The position numbers and the translations under genes are program-made. This document shows, piece after piece, positions 42,783 through 54,422 of a stretch of DNA of 64,000 bases. Each line of letters starts with the position of its first letter. The first letter of the stretch is position 1. The stretch lies in NCBI GenBank assembly GCA_027062365.1, contig JAMOTK010000073.1, positions 1 through 64,000 of the forward strand. The letters are read 5' to 3'. The notes below the pieces were generated by a model. The model searched no databases. It saw only the letters and a list, made by a program, of their open reading frames with translations, and was not told the origin of the DNA. Source of the DNA: Sulfurovum sp. Its GTDB lineage: Bacteria; Campylobacterota; Campylobacteria; Campylobacterales; Sulfurovaceae.

Positions 42783-43382
42783 TTAATGTATGATATAGAT
42801 AAGTGGAAACAAAACAATCCATAACAAATCAACCAAATGCCAATAAGATGCACCTGTTTCCATACCTGTATGGTCTTCTTTTGTATAGCCGTGGTGTTTG
42901 CTCTTTTGGTAGATGTTTCCTAAGATAACAAGTCCTAGTAGTACGTGCATGAAGTGAAACATGGTAAGCAGCAGATAGAACATAAAAAAGGTATTGGTAC
43001 TAAGATTAATCCCTGCGTCAAATATAGCTGAAAATTCAACGGTTTTAAGGATTAAAAAAAGCATACCCAAAAGCATCGCACCCAAAAGCCATCTTGACGC
43101 TTTTTGATTGGCGTGTATGTGCTGATTGTCTGGCATCTTTTTGATACTTTGTACGGCTTTCACAATAAAATAACTACTTGTAATCAAGATAAGGGTATTG
43201 ACAAATCCTATACCTTGATTGAGACTAAGCTGAGAGGTGTTAAAAAGTGCGACATCTGAGCGTCTAGCAATAGCATAGCCTATAAAAAGTAATCCAAAAG
43301 TAATAAGCTCAACATAGATAATAATCCAAATAGCAAAATCACCAACAGGGTAGGGGCTTTTTGCTTGAAGTGTTTGTGGCAT
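42783..43382 (-). CDS. norE: NorE-like protein (cytochrome c oxidase subunit III family)
   Basis: A 199-residue protein with five membrane helices and heme-copper-oxidase subunit III features: an N-terminal G-D-F-A-I-W-I-I-I-Y-V-E-L-I-T-F-G, a late F-H-F-M-H-V-L-L-G helix and a C-terminal Y-W-H-L-V-D-L-L-W-I-V-L-F. In denitrifiers this subunit-III relative (NorE) is linked to cNor assembly or activity. It lies between norQ and norF in the operon, 4 bases from norQ. Confidence 0.87.
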   Translation of the reverse strand: MPQTLQAKSPYPVGDFAIWIIIYVELITFGLLFIGYAIARRSDVALFNTSQLSLNQGIGFVNTLILITSSYFIVKAVQSIKKMPDNQHIHANQKASRWLLGAMLLGMLFLILKTVEFSAIFDAGINLSTNTFFMFYLLLTMFHFMHVLLGLVILGNIYQKSKHHGYTKEDHTGMETGASYWHLVDLLWIVLFPLIYIIH

Positions 43383-43386
43383 TGCG

Positions 43387-44166
43387 TTACTTTGTGAAGT
43401 ACAATTTGATGAGTTTTTCTAAGACTTCTAAGACATCTTCTTCATCGCTAAGGGACTGCACAATGGTATGGATACACGCTTCATATTCATCAAATCCTTT
43501 GACCATAAGTTTGGCAGCATAGACCAAAAGTCGTGTAGAGACGGCTTCTTGAATATCTGTATCACTAAGGTTACGTATATCTCCTGCGATAGAGACTAGC
43601 TTTGTGGCTCTTTCTTCATCTATGCCACTCTCTTTGATGAGTATATCTTTTTCAATATCAGGCTTAGGGTAGTTAAATTCTAAGGAGATAAAGCGTTGTT
43701 TGGTACTAGGTTTCATCCCTTTGAGTACATTTTGATACCCTGGGTTATAAGAGACTACGAGCATGAAGTCTGGATGGGCTTCTATGAGTTCTCCTGTTCT
43801 ATCTATGGGAAGTACACGACGATAATCAGCCAAAGAGTGTAAGACAACGGTGGTATCTTTACGTGCTTCTATAATCTCATCAAGATAACAGATACCTCCA
43901 TTTCTTACGGCTTTGGTAAGTGGTCCATCTTGCCAAAATGTACCATTTTCATCAATGAGATGACGACCGAGTAAATCAGCAGCCGAAAGGTCATCATGGC
44001 AGACCACGGTATAGACTTTTCGGTTGAGCTTTTCTCCCATGTATTCTATAAAACGTGTCTTACCACAGCCTGTAGGCCCTTTGATAAGTACAGGTAGATT
44101 CATACCTGCTGAGGCTTCAAAGAGTTCTATTTCATTGTTTTGTGCTAGATAATATATAGTTGACAT
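43387..44166 (-). CDS. norQ: NorQ/CbbQ-type MoxR AAA+ ATPase
   Basis: A 259-residue AAA+ protein with Walker A G-P-T-G-C-G-K-T (about 31-38), Walker B I-C-Y-L-D-E-I (about 92-98) and a sensor segment V-V-S-Y-N-P-G-Y. The C-terminal helix bundle matches the CbbQ/NirQ/NorQ family. With the VWA protein NorD it forms a complex thought to insert iron or activate the NO reductase NorCB. It is 29 bases downstream of norD and before norE. Confidence 0.95.
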   Translation of the reverse strand: MSTIYYLAQNNEIELFEASAGMNLPVLIKGPTGCGKTRFIEYMGEKLNRKVYTVVCHDDLSAADLLGRHLIDENGTFWQDGPLTKAVRNGGICYLDEIIEARKDTTVVLHSLADYRRVLPIDRTGELIEAHPDFMLVVSYNPGYQNVLKGMKPSTKQRFISLEFNYPKPDIEKDILIKESGIDEERATKLVSIAGDIRNLSDTDIQEAVSTRLLVYAAKLMVKGFDEYEACIHTIVQSLSDEEDVLEVLEKLIKLYFTK

Positions 44167-44195
44167 CTGTTTCCTTTATTTTTTTTAATTGTATT

Positions 44196-47373
<3,178 letters not shown>

Positions 47374-47820
47374 CTATCCTTCTATAGTGGGTGGCCACTC
47401 ATTGGTATCAACTTTAGAAGTCCAAATAAGGAAATCTGAAAGTGAATTTACTTCGGTTTCAGTCAAATTAAACTGTGGCATTTTACGTCTATTTGGTACA
47501 GCAAGTGGCTGTGATGCCATCCATGCTAACATATAGCTCTTAAATGCAGATTCATCAGAAGCACCTCTTCTTTTAAATACATTTCCCAATTCAGGAGCAT
47601 AATATGCACCCTCGCCCAAAATTGTGTGGCAACCCACACAGTTGTTTTTTTCCCATAGTGCTTTACCCGCCACCACAGAAGCAGTCATCGCACTCTGATT
47701 GGAACGCTTTGGTATCTGTTTGACTGTATCAAAAGTAAGACCTAAAAATATCAATAGGGCAAACATTCCACCACCATAATAGATATTCTTCGCCATACTT
47801 TTCGTAATTCGTTCTGTCAT
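47374..47820 (-). CDS. norC: Nitric oxide reductase cytochrome c subunit
   Basis: NorC (148 aa) has one N-terminal membrane helix (about 12-28) and a periplasmic c-type cytochrome domain with C-V-G-C-H as the heme site. Segments such as G-E-G-A-Y-Y-A-P-E-L-G-N and F-L-I-W-T-S-K-V-D are familiar from NorC proteins. It passes electrons to NorB. First gene of norCBDQEF; the ATG at 47820 follows AAAGGA. Two inverted repeats lie upstream in the gap to the divergent Rrf2 gene. Confidence 0.97.
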   Translation of the reverse strand: MTERITKSMAKNIYYGGGMFALLIFLGLTFDTVKQIPKRSNQSAMTASVVAGKALWEKNNCVGCHTILGEGAYYAPELGNVFKRRGASDESAFKSYMLAWMASQPLAVPNRRKMPQFNLTETEVNSLSDFLIWTSKVDTNEWPPTIEG

Positions 47821-47864
47821 AAAAGTATCCTTTTTTTAATTCTACAATATAAGTAGTCGTTAAA

Positions 47865-47870
47865 ATAATA
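47865..47870 (-). promoter_or_regulatory. -10 candidate for the nor operon
   Basis: Reads TATTAT on the minus strand, 45 bases before the norC start. The inverted repeat at 47887-47904 would cover its -35 region. Confidence 0.4.
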
Positions 47871-47886
47871 GCAAAAAAACAATTAA

Positions 47887-47904
47887 TACTACCTTGAAGT
47901 AGTA
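47887..47904. promoter_or_regulatory. Candidate Rrf2 operator 1 (norC side)
   Basis: Inverted repeat with arms TACTAC and GTAGTA around a 6-base centre (CTTGAA). It sits at the -35 position of the norC promoter candidate, suiting repression of nor. Confidence 0.5.
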
Positions 47905-47916
47905 ATTAAGATATTT

Positions 47917-47936
47917 TGAATACAATAAGGTATTCA
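47917..47936. promoter_or_regulatory. Candidate Rrf2 operator 2 (rrf2 side)
   Basis: Perfect inverted repeat TGAATAC / GTATTCA with a 6-base centre (AATAAG), 20 bases before the Rrf2 gene start. It contains a TACAAT (47921-47926) that could be that gene's -10, which suits autoregulation. Confidence 0.5.
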
Positions 47937-47955
47937 TCATCTCAAAGGTTCACCC

Positions 47956-48369
47956 ATGAAGCTAAGTAATACATCACAATACGCCATACGAATTTTAACC
48001 TATATGGCAGACAAACAAGATACCCAACGTATCAATGCCAAAGATTTATCCCAAACGTTAGATATCCCTTATAAATTTTTGACCAAGATTATGACCGACC
48101 TTGTAAAAGTAGGTTTCATTGTCTCCATCAGAGGAAGAGAAGGGGGCTATAGATTTGAAAAAGAAATCTCAGACATTAGTATAGAAGACATCCTAAAAAC
48201 CTTCAATGACGAGATAAAAGATGAAGCCTGTATCCTAGGCATAGGATACTGTAACAACACTTGCAAATGTGCCTTACACGACCAATGGCTAGACTCAAAA
48301 ATAGCCTTACAAAAAATGTTTAAAGAATCAAGCATAGACACACTTGTAGGAGAGGGGAATAAGGTTTAA
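47956..48369 (+). CDS. Rrf2-family (NsrR-like) transcription regulator
   Basis: A 137-residue Rrf2 protein: winged helix-turn-helix at the N-terminus (A-I-R-I-L-T-Y-M-A, then I-P-Y-K-F-L-T-K-I, then G-R-E-G-G-Y-R-F), dimer helix, and a cysteine cluster (C-I-L-G-I-G-Y-C-N-N-T-C-K-C) that can hold an Fe-S cluster. NsrR, the NO-sensing member, binds a cluster destroyed by NO, which releases repression of NO-response genes. Divergent from norC with two inverted repeats between, it is the obvious local regulator. NsrR identity is inferred; IscR-like or other Rrf2 roles are possible. Confidence 0.85.
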   Translation: MKLSNTSQYAIRILTYMADKQDTQRINAKDLSQTLDIPYKFLTKIMTDLVKVGFIVSIRGREGGYRFEKEISDISIEDILKTFNDEIKDEACILGIGYCNNTCKCALHDQWLDSKIALQKMFKESSIDTLVGEGNKV

Positions 48370-48489
48370 GTGTTACTGTTCAATCACCCAAAATATAATT
48401 ACTTAACCTCTCTTTCTTTACAATTGACAATCGGCTCATATTATGATATGATTAATAGATGTAATCAGCTCATAAAGAGGAAATAGGCT

Positions 48490-49626
48490 ATGGAAGAGAT
48501 TAAAAAGTGGATTTGGCAACATGAAAAATACCCAGAATTTTATTATCATGATGAAAATATACGTGCTTTACTTTCACAAGTTTCACGTAGTACGGGTAAA
48601 TTAGAAGGTGCAATATCTGCATTGAATGACAAAACGATTCATACACTTGTGATGGATGCATCCATCAATGAAATCTTACAATCTTCGGAGATAGAGGGAG
48701 AGATACTTAGTAGAGATAGTGTACGTTCTTCTGTGAGAAAAAAGCTAGATAACACTTTTGACTATAGCAATGATAGCTCTACACGACATACAGATGGATT
48801 GGTAGAACTCTTTATAGATAGTAGTTATAATGAAGCACAGCTCACACATGAGCGTTTGCATGGATGGCATAGTATACTTTTTCCTACGGGGTATAGTGAT
48901 GGGCATAAAATCAATGTGGCTACCTATCGTTTAGATGAGATGAGTGTTATCTCAAATAGGGGATATAGAGAAATGGTACATTATGTTGCACCTCCATATA
49001 AACAGCTTTTAGAGGATATGAACAGACTCTTAGACTATATTAATCATACAAAAGAAGACCCTTATGTAAAAAGCTCTATCGCCCATCTATGGTTTGTATC
49101 TATACACCCTTATGATGATGGAAATGGAAGAATAGCCAGAGCTATTACCAATTATGTACTCTCTCGTGAACTTGGGCTTGACCATAAATACTATTCACTC
49201 TCTACAGCTATTAGGCTAGAGAGAAAAGGGTACTATGCAGTATTGGAAAAGTCACAAAATCTTTTTTATAATAGAACATTTGATTTTACTACATGGATAA
49301 CATGGCATATTCATATCATTGAAAGTGCGATAAATATTTCTCTTACACAAATCAAAATTATCACAGAAAAAACCAAATTTTGGGATAGGGCAAGAGAGTT
49401 TACCTTAAATGAGAGGCAATTAAAAGTCATCAATAAAGTACTTGATATTGGCATAGAACATTTTGAAGGTGGACTGAGTACAAAAAAATATGCAAGTATG
49501 ACAAATACCTCCATTCCTACAGCCAAAAGAGATATTACACAGCTTATAGCGTATGGACTTATCCATCAAGTAGAGGGTAGTGCAGGGCGTAATACACGAT
49601 ATGATTTAACTGTATTGGATATGTAA
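48490..49626 (+). CDS. Fic-domain protein (probable AMP-transferase) with N-terminal inhibitory helix
   Basis: A 378-residue protein. Residues 1-90 resemble DUF4172 and hold the inhibitory motif S65-x-x-x-E69-G70 (S-S-E-I-E-G). The Fic domain (about 110-245) carries the full motif H206-P-Y-D-D-G-N-G-R-I-A-R. A winged-helix C-terminus (about 300-378, with S-T-K-K-Y-A-S-M-T-N-T-S-I-P-T-A-K-R-D) follows. Fic enzymes usually move AMP from ATP to a target protein; the layout is the common class II, self-inhibited type. No antitoxin gene is beside it. Function in the cell is unknown. The ATG follows GAGGAAA. Confidence 0.9.
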   Translation: MEEIKKWIWQHEKYPEFYYHDENIRALLSQVSRSTGKLEGAISALNDKTIHTLVMDASINEILQSSEIEGEILSRDSVRSSVRKKLDNTFDYSNDSSTRHTDGLVELFIDSSYNEAQLTHERLHGWHSILFPTGYSDGHKINVATYRLDEMSVISNRGYREMVHYVAPPYKQLLEDMNRLLDYINHTKEDPYVKSSIAHLWFVSIHPYDDGNGRIARAITNYVLSRELGLDHKYYSLSTAIRLERKGYYAVLEKSQNLFYNRTFDFTTWITWHIHIIESAINISLTQIKIITEKTKFWDRAREFTLNERQLKVINKVLDIGIEHFEGGLSTKKYASMTNTSIPTAKRDITQLIAYGLIHQVEGSAGRNTRYDLTVLDM

Positions 49627-49643
49627 TACACTTCTTGCAAAAC

Positions 49644-49675
49644 GCATCGGATACGATGGCTTTAGCCTCGTTAGG
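49644..49675. repeat. Cluster of short palindromes (REP-like)
   Basis: Three small inverted repeats adjoin: CATCG/CGATG around GATA (49645-49658), GGCT/AGCC around TT (49658-49667) and CCT/AGG around CGTT (49666-49675). The CTTTAG centre matches the palindrome at 5662-5679. It lies between the fic gene and the next operon and is more GC-rich than its surroundings. Confidence 0.35.
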
Positions 49676-49701
49676 GGGGTATTACTTTAGAATAAAATCG
49701 C

Positions 49702-49707
49702 TATAAT
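49702..49707 (+). promoter_or_regulatory. -10 element for the two-gene membrane-protein operon
   Basis: TATAAT preceded by ATCGC, 30 bases before ATG 49737. Confidence 0.45.
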
Positions 49708-49736
49708 GTTTGATATATTTTATTTTAGGATTATTT

Positions 49737-50300
49737 ATGCTTGTAACGATTAAACACAAATTTATTTCATTTTTACAACTGATATTGGTAATGGTTTATA
49801 TTATCTTTGAAGAGTTGATATGGGAGGGTGTGGCTAAGCCTATTTATGAGGCGATACATTCACTTAAAATTTTACAAAAGATAGAGACTAAATTAGAACA
49901 TGCCAATGCTTCTTTGATATTAGTTATCTTTGTTTTGCTCTTGAGTGTGGTTGAGGTTTTTGGGATTTATGCAGGGATGTTGTTTGTGAGTGGGCAGGTG
50001 TTACTTGGGTTATCGCTTTATATTGCCAAGATTCCTATCGCTGCGTTTACTTTTTGGCTTTTTCGTATAACCGAAGATAAGCTTATGCAATTTGCATGGT
50101 TTAAATGGCTTTATGAGAAGATTATGCAAGGGATTGATTGGCTTAAATCACGTGAAATGTATATTAGAACGATGGTCAATATCAAGGCGATGAAAGAGGC
50201 TATTCAGGCTTTTAAAGAAAAATACTTTAGTGTAGAGAGTCCTTTTGTTACAAAAATAAAAAACCTTTATGCCATTATCAAAGCCTCTTTAAAGAAGTAG
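49737..50300 (+). CDS. Membrane protein of unknown function (first of a pair)
   Basis: A 187-residue protein with an N-terminal helix, a middle hydrophobic hairpin (about 65-115) and a basic, helical C-terminal part. No family recognised. The ATG at 49737 follows TTAGGA; an upstream TTG (49710) has no support. It lies 4 bases before a second membrane-protein gene, so the two are likely co-translated and may form a complex. Confidence 0.65.
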   Translation: MLVTIKHKFISFLQLILVMVYIIFEELIWEGVAKPIYEAIHSLKILQKIETKLEHANASLILVIFVLLLSVVEVFGIYAGMLFVSGQVLLGLSLYIAKIPIAAFTFWLFRITEDKLMQFAWFKWLYEKIMQGIDWLKSREMYIRTMVNIKAMKEAIQAFKEKYFSVESPFVTKIKNLYAIIKASLKK

Positions 50301-50304
50301 TGTC

Positions 50305-51234
50305 ATGAAAAAAATGATGCAAAAAAAAGTGATAACTTGGAGTGTTGCTTTGGTGGTACTTCTCTTGATTGTTATATTTGGGATACAAGAGAGTAGGCAT
50401 TTTATATTTGTAGTGATAGTAGATACTTTTTTATTTTTAAAAGAAAATATCTTGACATTGATAGCAGCATTCTTTTTGGTCAAGGGTAAATTTATCCTCA
50501 TGTTATTTCTTAAAAAGCTAGTGATACTTTCTGCTACAGGCTTGGGTAAACGGTATTTGATAGAAAAAGTATTTAATCATAATCTTAAAATTCATTTTTT
50601 AGACCATATTGGCGATGATGTAAAACGTTTGTCTGTGTATGTCAAAGAAAACTTCAAAGACTTCCCTATTGTCAAACAACTCATTGCTGTGCTTACCTTT
50701 TTGGCTTCTTTGGGGTTTGTGGGGAAGTTTATGGGTGGGATGTTGGCAATGAAAGTCTTTATCGCAAAGTTTTGGAGTTTTATCTTGGCTATTGTGTTGA
50801 AGTTCTCTACGGCAATCGTCTACTTCTTTACAGATTATCTTTGGGGGTCTTGGATAGCACCACTGATAGAAGTACTTATCTTTTCATGGCTTTTAGAGTG
50901 GATGGAAAGAGTGCCTTTTCTCAAAAAGTATTTACAAAAGATATATCATTTTTTCATTCGTACCTTTTCATGGTTTGAGAAATATATGGAAAAGATATTT
51001 CATATCCCTGTCAAACGGTTTTTTAGATTTTTAGCAAGATATATCAAACAGTATATTTATGAGTTTATAGGATATAAGCCTGTCTCATCATGGCAACGCT
51101 TACAAGAGGTACGAGAATTATTGCCCAATAAGCATATCTCACTTGTAGCCAAACGTAAGCGTCAAAAAGATGCTAAAAAAGAGAAAAAGTATCTATCATC
51201 TCATAAACGCTTACATCAAAAAAGAAAAAGTTAG
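50305..51234 (+). CDS. Membrane protein of unknown function (second of a pair)
   Basis: A 309-residue protein with about five to six hydrophobic segments between residues 10 and 200, several aromatic amphipathic helices, and a strongly basic C-terminus (K-R-K-R-Q-K-D-A-K-K-E-K-K, then K-R-L-H-Q-K-R-K-S) that may contact RNA, DNA or acidic lipid. I do not recognise it. It ends 6 bases before the smpB stop, which is on the other strand. It starts 4 bases after its partner gene. Confidence 0.65.
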   Translation: MKKMMQKKVITWSVALVVLLLIVIFGIQESRHFIFVVIVDTFLFLKENILTLIAAFFLVKGKFILMLFLKKLVILSATGLGKRYLIEKVFNHNLKIHFLDHIGDDVKRLSVYVKENFKDFPIVKQLIAVLTFLASLGFVGKFMGGMLAMKVFIAKFWSFILAIVLKFSTAIVYFFTDYLWGSWIAPLIEVLIFSWLLEWMERVPFLKKYLQKIYHFFIRTFSWFEKYMEKIFHIPVKRFFRFLARYIKQYIYEFIGYKPVSSWQRLQEVRELLPNKHISLVAKRKRQKDAKKEKKYLSSHKRLHQKRKS

Positions 51235-51240
51235 CCTCGA

Positions 51241-51702
51241 TTAGTAGGCTCTATTTTTCATTGCTTGTTGGGCTTCTCTGTCTAAGGTTTTGCTTTTCAT
51301 ATCGGCTCTTTTGTCATGGAGTTGTTTACCTTTGGCTATGGCAATACTGATTTTAGCAAAATTACGTTCATTGAAGTAAATCATGAGAGGTATGATAGTA
51401 AGACCATCTTTATGTACTTTGACGTGAAGTTTTTCTAATTGTTTTTTGTGTAAGAGTAGTTTTCTTGGATTTCTTGTGTCTGGTATATAGTTTCTGTTGC
51501 TTGTTTCCAAGTGAGCGATATGGGCATTCATGATATGTAACTCACCCTTAATGAAGCGACAAAAAGCATCGGCTAGATTGGCACGTTTGGCACGGAGGGC
51601 TTTGACTTCAGACCCTGCGAGTACGATACCAGCTTCAAACTTTTCAAGTATTTCATAATCATGTCTGGCTTTTTTGTTTTGTGCTACAATATTGATTGCC
51701 AA
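51241..51702 (-). CDS. smpB: SsrA-binding protein SmpB
   Basis: SmpB binds tmRNA and brings it to stalled ribosomes. The 153 residues hold the usual blocks: N-K-K-A-R-H-D-Y, G-I-V-L-A-G-S-E-V-K-A-L-R, N-A-H-I-A-H-L-E, H-K-D-G-L-T-I-I-P, and the basic tail with K-R-A-D-M-K. No tmRNA gene is seen next to it. In Helicobacter smpB sits beside ispE; here they are about 5 kb apart. Confidence 0.97.
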   Translation of the reverse strand: MAINIVAQNKKARHDYEILEKFEAGIVLAGSEVKALRAKRANLADAFCRFIKGELHIMNAHIAHLETSNRNYIPDTRNPRKLLLHKKQLEKLHVKVHKDGLTIIPLMIYFNERNFAKISIAIAKGKQLHDKRADMKSKTLDREAQQAMKNRAY

Positions 51703-51785
51703 AATAGTTCCTTTTTTTAGTATTATAGCATAGATTTATCTGTATTTTTAACATCTTTCATGGGAAATTTGAGGTATGATGTGAT

Positions 51786-52016
51786 ATGAAAAATGATGCA
51801 CATAAAAATAACCCCCTACATGGGATTAAATTGTTAGAAATACTTGAAGAGTTAGAAGCCCATTATGGGTGGGAGATGTTAGGTACTTTTGTAAATATAC
51901 GTTGTTTCAACCATGACCCTAGTATCCAATCATGTTTGAAATTTTTGAGAAAGACACCTTGGGCTAGAGACAAGGTAGAAGCCTTGTATTTACTGATGTT
52001 ACGTAAATCAGACTAG
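51786..52016 (+). CDS. VF530-family small DNA-binding-like protein
   Basis: The 76 residues match the VF530 (DUF2132) family well: [30 protein letters not shown], and [18 protein letters not shown]. Members are described as small, possibly DNA-binding proteins with no fixed role. Its stop codon overlaps that of the convergent DUF2853 gene by 4 bases. Confidence 0.92.
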   Translation: MKNDAHKNNPLHGIKLLEILEELEAHYGWEMLGTFVNIRCFNHDPSIQSCLKFLRKTPWARDKVEALYLLMLRKSD

Positions 52017-52711
52017 CTTAAGGCAGATTCTTTTTTAAGATTTTTTGCCAAACGATAGTAAAAAGTTGCACGGTATTTATGAGATACACCTTTTAACTCT
52101 TGACACACGTCTTGGATAAATCCATCCAATATATCTTTCTCTTGGGTCATACCTAGTTTTTTGATAAGGAAGTTTCTACGTACAGTATCAAGTTCTTTAG
52201 GGTCAGAACATGAGACCAATTCGGCATTTTTTCTATAGATAGAAGGCCCTAAGTTTTTAACGATAATGGCTAAAAAGGCTTCATCTACTTCATGATAATG
52301 CTTTTGTATATCTTTTGTATAAAGAGCAATCTTTTCCTCTTTTTTAGTCATTTTTGGAGTAGCTTTTGATTGTTTAGTAGGTGATTTTTTGACGCTTACA
52401 GGTTTTTCTATTTCTTTTTTAATAATTGCTTTTTTGGTAGTGACTACTTTTTTAGCCGTAGAAACTTTCTTTTTAGCAGGTTTTTTTATTTCTTGTTTTT
52501 TTTCTGCTGTTTTGGCTTTAGGTATTTTGGTTTCTATAGAAACTTTAGGCACTTCTTCTATTGTCTCTTTTTTTACTTCGAGACGATCTACTTTTGAGAG
52601 AGTAGCTTGTTCTCTTTTGACAATTTCTTCATACAGTACTTTTTTAGCAGGAGGCGTTCCGATACTTAAGGCACGTTTAACTAGGTCTTTAATTTTTTCT
52701 ATAGGCTTCAT
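52013..52711 (-). CDS. DUF2853-domain protein with Lys-rich N-terminal extension
   Basis: A 232-residue protein. Residues 1-120 are low-complexity, rich in Lys, Ala, Pro and Thr ([12 protein letters not shown] style), like a histone-H1-type tail. The C-terminal 105 residues read as DUF2853 ([28 protein letters not shown], and a final [12 protein letters not shown]). The domain has no known job. The basic tail suggests binding to nucleic acid. The neighbour on the other strand is a VF530 protein; the two stop codons overlap. Confidence 0.85.
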   Translation of the reverse strand: MKPIEKIKDLVKRALSIGTPPAKKVLYEEIVKREQATLSKVDRLEVKKETIEEVPKVSIETKIPKAKTAEKKQEIKKPAKKKVSTAKKVVTTKKAIIKKEIEKPVSVKKSPTKQSKATPKMTKKEEKIALYTKDIQKHYHEVDEAFLAIIVKNLGPSIYRKNAELVSCSDPKELDTVRRNFLIKKLGMTQEKDILDGFIQDVCQELKGVSHKYRATFYYRLAKNLKKESALS

Positions 52712-52760
52712 TTTATACTTCCTTATATATTATGTTTATTTACTATTATAGCAGAATTAT

Positions 52761-53726
52761 TTAATACTTCTTAATTGCATCATTTATTTGTACATACGCC
52801 ATCAATGGTGTAGTTTCAAAATAAGGTAGGTTATGTTTTTTTGCAAAGTCTCTGGTCATCTCTTGGACTTTAAGCAGATGAAATCTTGGGGCTTTGGGAA
52901 AAAGGTGATGTTCAATCTGTGTATTAAGACCACCATAGAACCAATGGACAATAGCCCCACCTGTAAGAGAACGACTCCCTCGCATTTGTAATTCCATCCA
53001 TGAAAATGTTTTTGCTTCTTCTTCATTAAATGTTTCACAGCCTAGGTGGTTGGTAATAAATCCAAATGATAACCAAGGCGATAAAACAAAGTTCATGACG
53101 ATAGCGACAATGAGTGTATCCATGCCACCTAACTGATAATAGAGCGTACCCCAAACCAAAGGCCAGTGTAAGAGCATGAGTGCCAATTCTCCCCATAATT
53201 TGCGTTTGATAACAAAATTATAAGATTGTGCAATAAAAGCAGGAAACATAAAAAACATAGCACCCCAAAAAACAATATGTTTATATTTTTTCAAAAAAGG
53301 ACTATCTCCTTTACGGTCATGCGTAAATGCACCATTGAGAGCAAGAATATCTTCATCTTTTTCTACGATATTACAGTAGGTATGGTGGTTGACATTATGC
53401 TTATAATCCCACCATGAAGAAGAATTGGAAAGTATCAAAGCCGAAAATGGATAAGAGAGCTTTTTGGAAAGGGCTTTATTTTTAAAATATTGTGTATGTA
53501 AAAGGTCATGAGAGACAAAAACAGAACGGGTAAAAATCAATGTTAAAAAAAGTGCTAACAAAATAGGATTCCAAAGAGGAGCAGTACTAAGGGCTATAAT
53601 CATAGATAAAATAGTAGCAATCATCTCTATCGAACCTCTTATAGGCACACGTTCAAGTAGTCCAGCTTCACGGACTTGGGTCTTTAATTCATCAAAATTA
53701 TCGGGGTATATGGTGTTTGTTGACAT
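52761..53726 (-). CDS. Membrane fatty acid desaturase
   Basis: A 321-residue integral membrane di-iron desaturase. The three His boxes are H73-D-L-L-H77, H110-N-V-N-H-H115 and Q-I-E-H-H-L-F-P near residue 275, with about four membrane helices. It should put a double bond in acyl chains of lipids to adjust membrane fluidity, using oxygen. The ATG at 53726 is preceded by AAAGAGA; TTG 53741 would add five residues. Regioselectivity cannot be judged. It is divergent from the signalling pair at 53.9 kb. Confidence 0.92.
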   Translation of the reverse strand: MSTNTIYPDNFDELKTQVREAGLLERVPIRGSIEMIATILSMIIALSTAPLWNPILLALFLTLIFTRSVFVSHDLLHTQYFKNKALSKKLSYPFSALILSNSSSWWDYKHNVNHHTYCNIVEKDEDILALNGAFTHDRKGDSPFLKKYKHIVFWGAMFFMFPAFIAQSYNFVIKRKLWGELALMLLHWPLVWGTLYYQLGGMDTLIVAIVMNFVLSPWLSFGFITNHLGCETFNEEEAKTFSWMELQMRGSRSLTGGAIVHWFYGGLNTQIEHHLFPKAPRFHLLKVQEMTRDFAKKHNLPYFETTPLMAYVQINDAIKKY

Positions 53727-53803
53727 AAAAATCTCTTTCAAATAGTTTTATTATTCATATTATAACGCTAATTAGATTAAGATTTTATCTTTTATGAGTT
53801 ATC

Positions 53804-53809
53804 TATAAT
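53804..53809 (+). promoter_or_regulatory. -10 element for the SPOR-like / hybrid-sensor operon
   Basis: TATAAT about 60 bases before ATG 53868 in the gap to the desaturase gene. Confidence 0.4.
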
Positions 53810-53867
53810 TAAATTATGTTAGACTATTAAATAAAATAATGATGAATAAGGGAATGAAGGTACGAGA

Positions 53868-54422
53868 ATGAAGTTTTTACTAGGGTTTTTATTGACTATT
53901 GTGTGTATGTTTGCTAGTGAAACAGACACAGTAGTGGTATTTGAAAAGCTGATTATCACATCAAGTAAAAGTGAAAAATCATTACAAGATTTAAAAATGT
54001 ATTGTTTAGAAAATCGTACGATAAGAACACTTCAAAAAAAACATCATTTTCGCCTATTATTAGAAAAGTTTGGGGAAGAGCGTATTCTTGTGATTAAACC
54101 GATAAAATCTAGGGATGTACGTAATACACTACTAATTTTATTGTCTTCTAAGTTTGAAAATATTTTTTATTTAAAATATGAAGAAAAAGTTTTACATAAA
54201 AGTGTAGTAAAAAACAATATAGAGATAAAAAAATCATCATGGATAACGATAATAGAATTACAGTGGCTTGCGTTGTTCTTATTGTCAATAATAGGCTTGA
54301 TTTTATCGATATACAGTAGAAAAAATATTGCAAAATTAGGGGAGAGTCAAGTGAATTTGAAACAAGAACAAAAGAAGATAGAAACAGATATTGATATATT
54401 GGGGAATGATGATGATTTATAG
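53868..54422 (+). CDS. Membrane protein with periplasmic SPOR-like domain, partner of the hybrid sensor
   Basis: A 184-residue protein: signal peptide (1-16), a periplasmic part of about 100 residues, one membrane helix (about 130-148) and a short cytoplasmic coiled coil. The periplasmic part ends in a pattern (R-I-L-V-I-K-P-I-K-S-R-D followed by a helix and F-E-N-I-F-Y) like the second half of SPOR domains, which bind bare glycan strands of peptidoglycan. The next gene starts within its last codons and has the same N-terminal layout, so the two look related and probably interact. No catalytic domain. SPOR assignment is by pattern only. Confidence 0.6.
   Translation: MKFLLGFLLTIVCMFASETDTVVVFEKLIITSSKSEKSLQDLKMYCLENRTIRTLQKKHHFRLLLEKFGEERILVIKPIKSRDVRNTLLILLSSKFENIFYLKYEEKVLHKSVVKNNIEIKKSSWITIIELQWLALFLLSIIGLILSIYSRKNIAKLGESQVNLKQEQKKIETDIDILGNDDDL

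Noticed and set aside
51703-51785. tmRNA gene near smpB
   Set aside because: The gap is only about 80 bases and shows no tRNA-like ends or tag reading frame.
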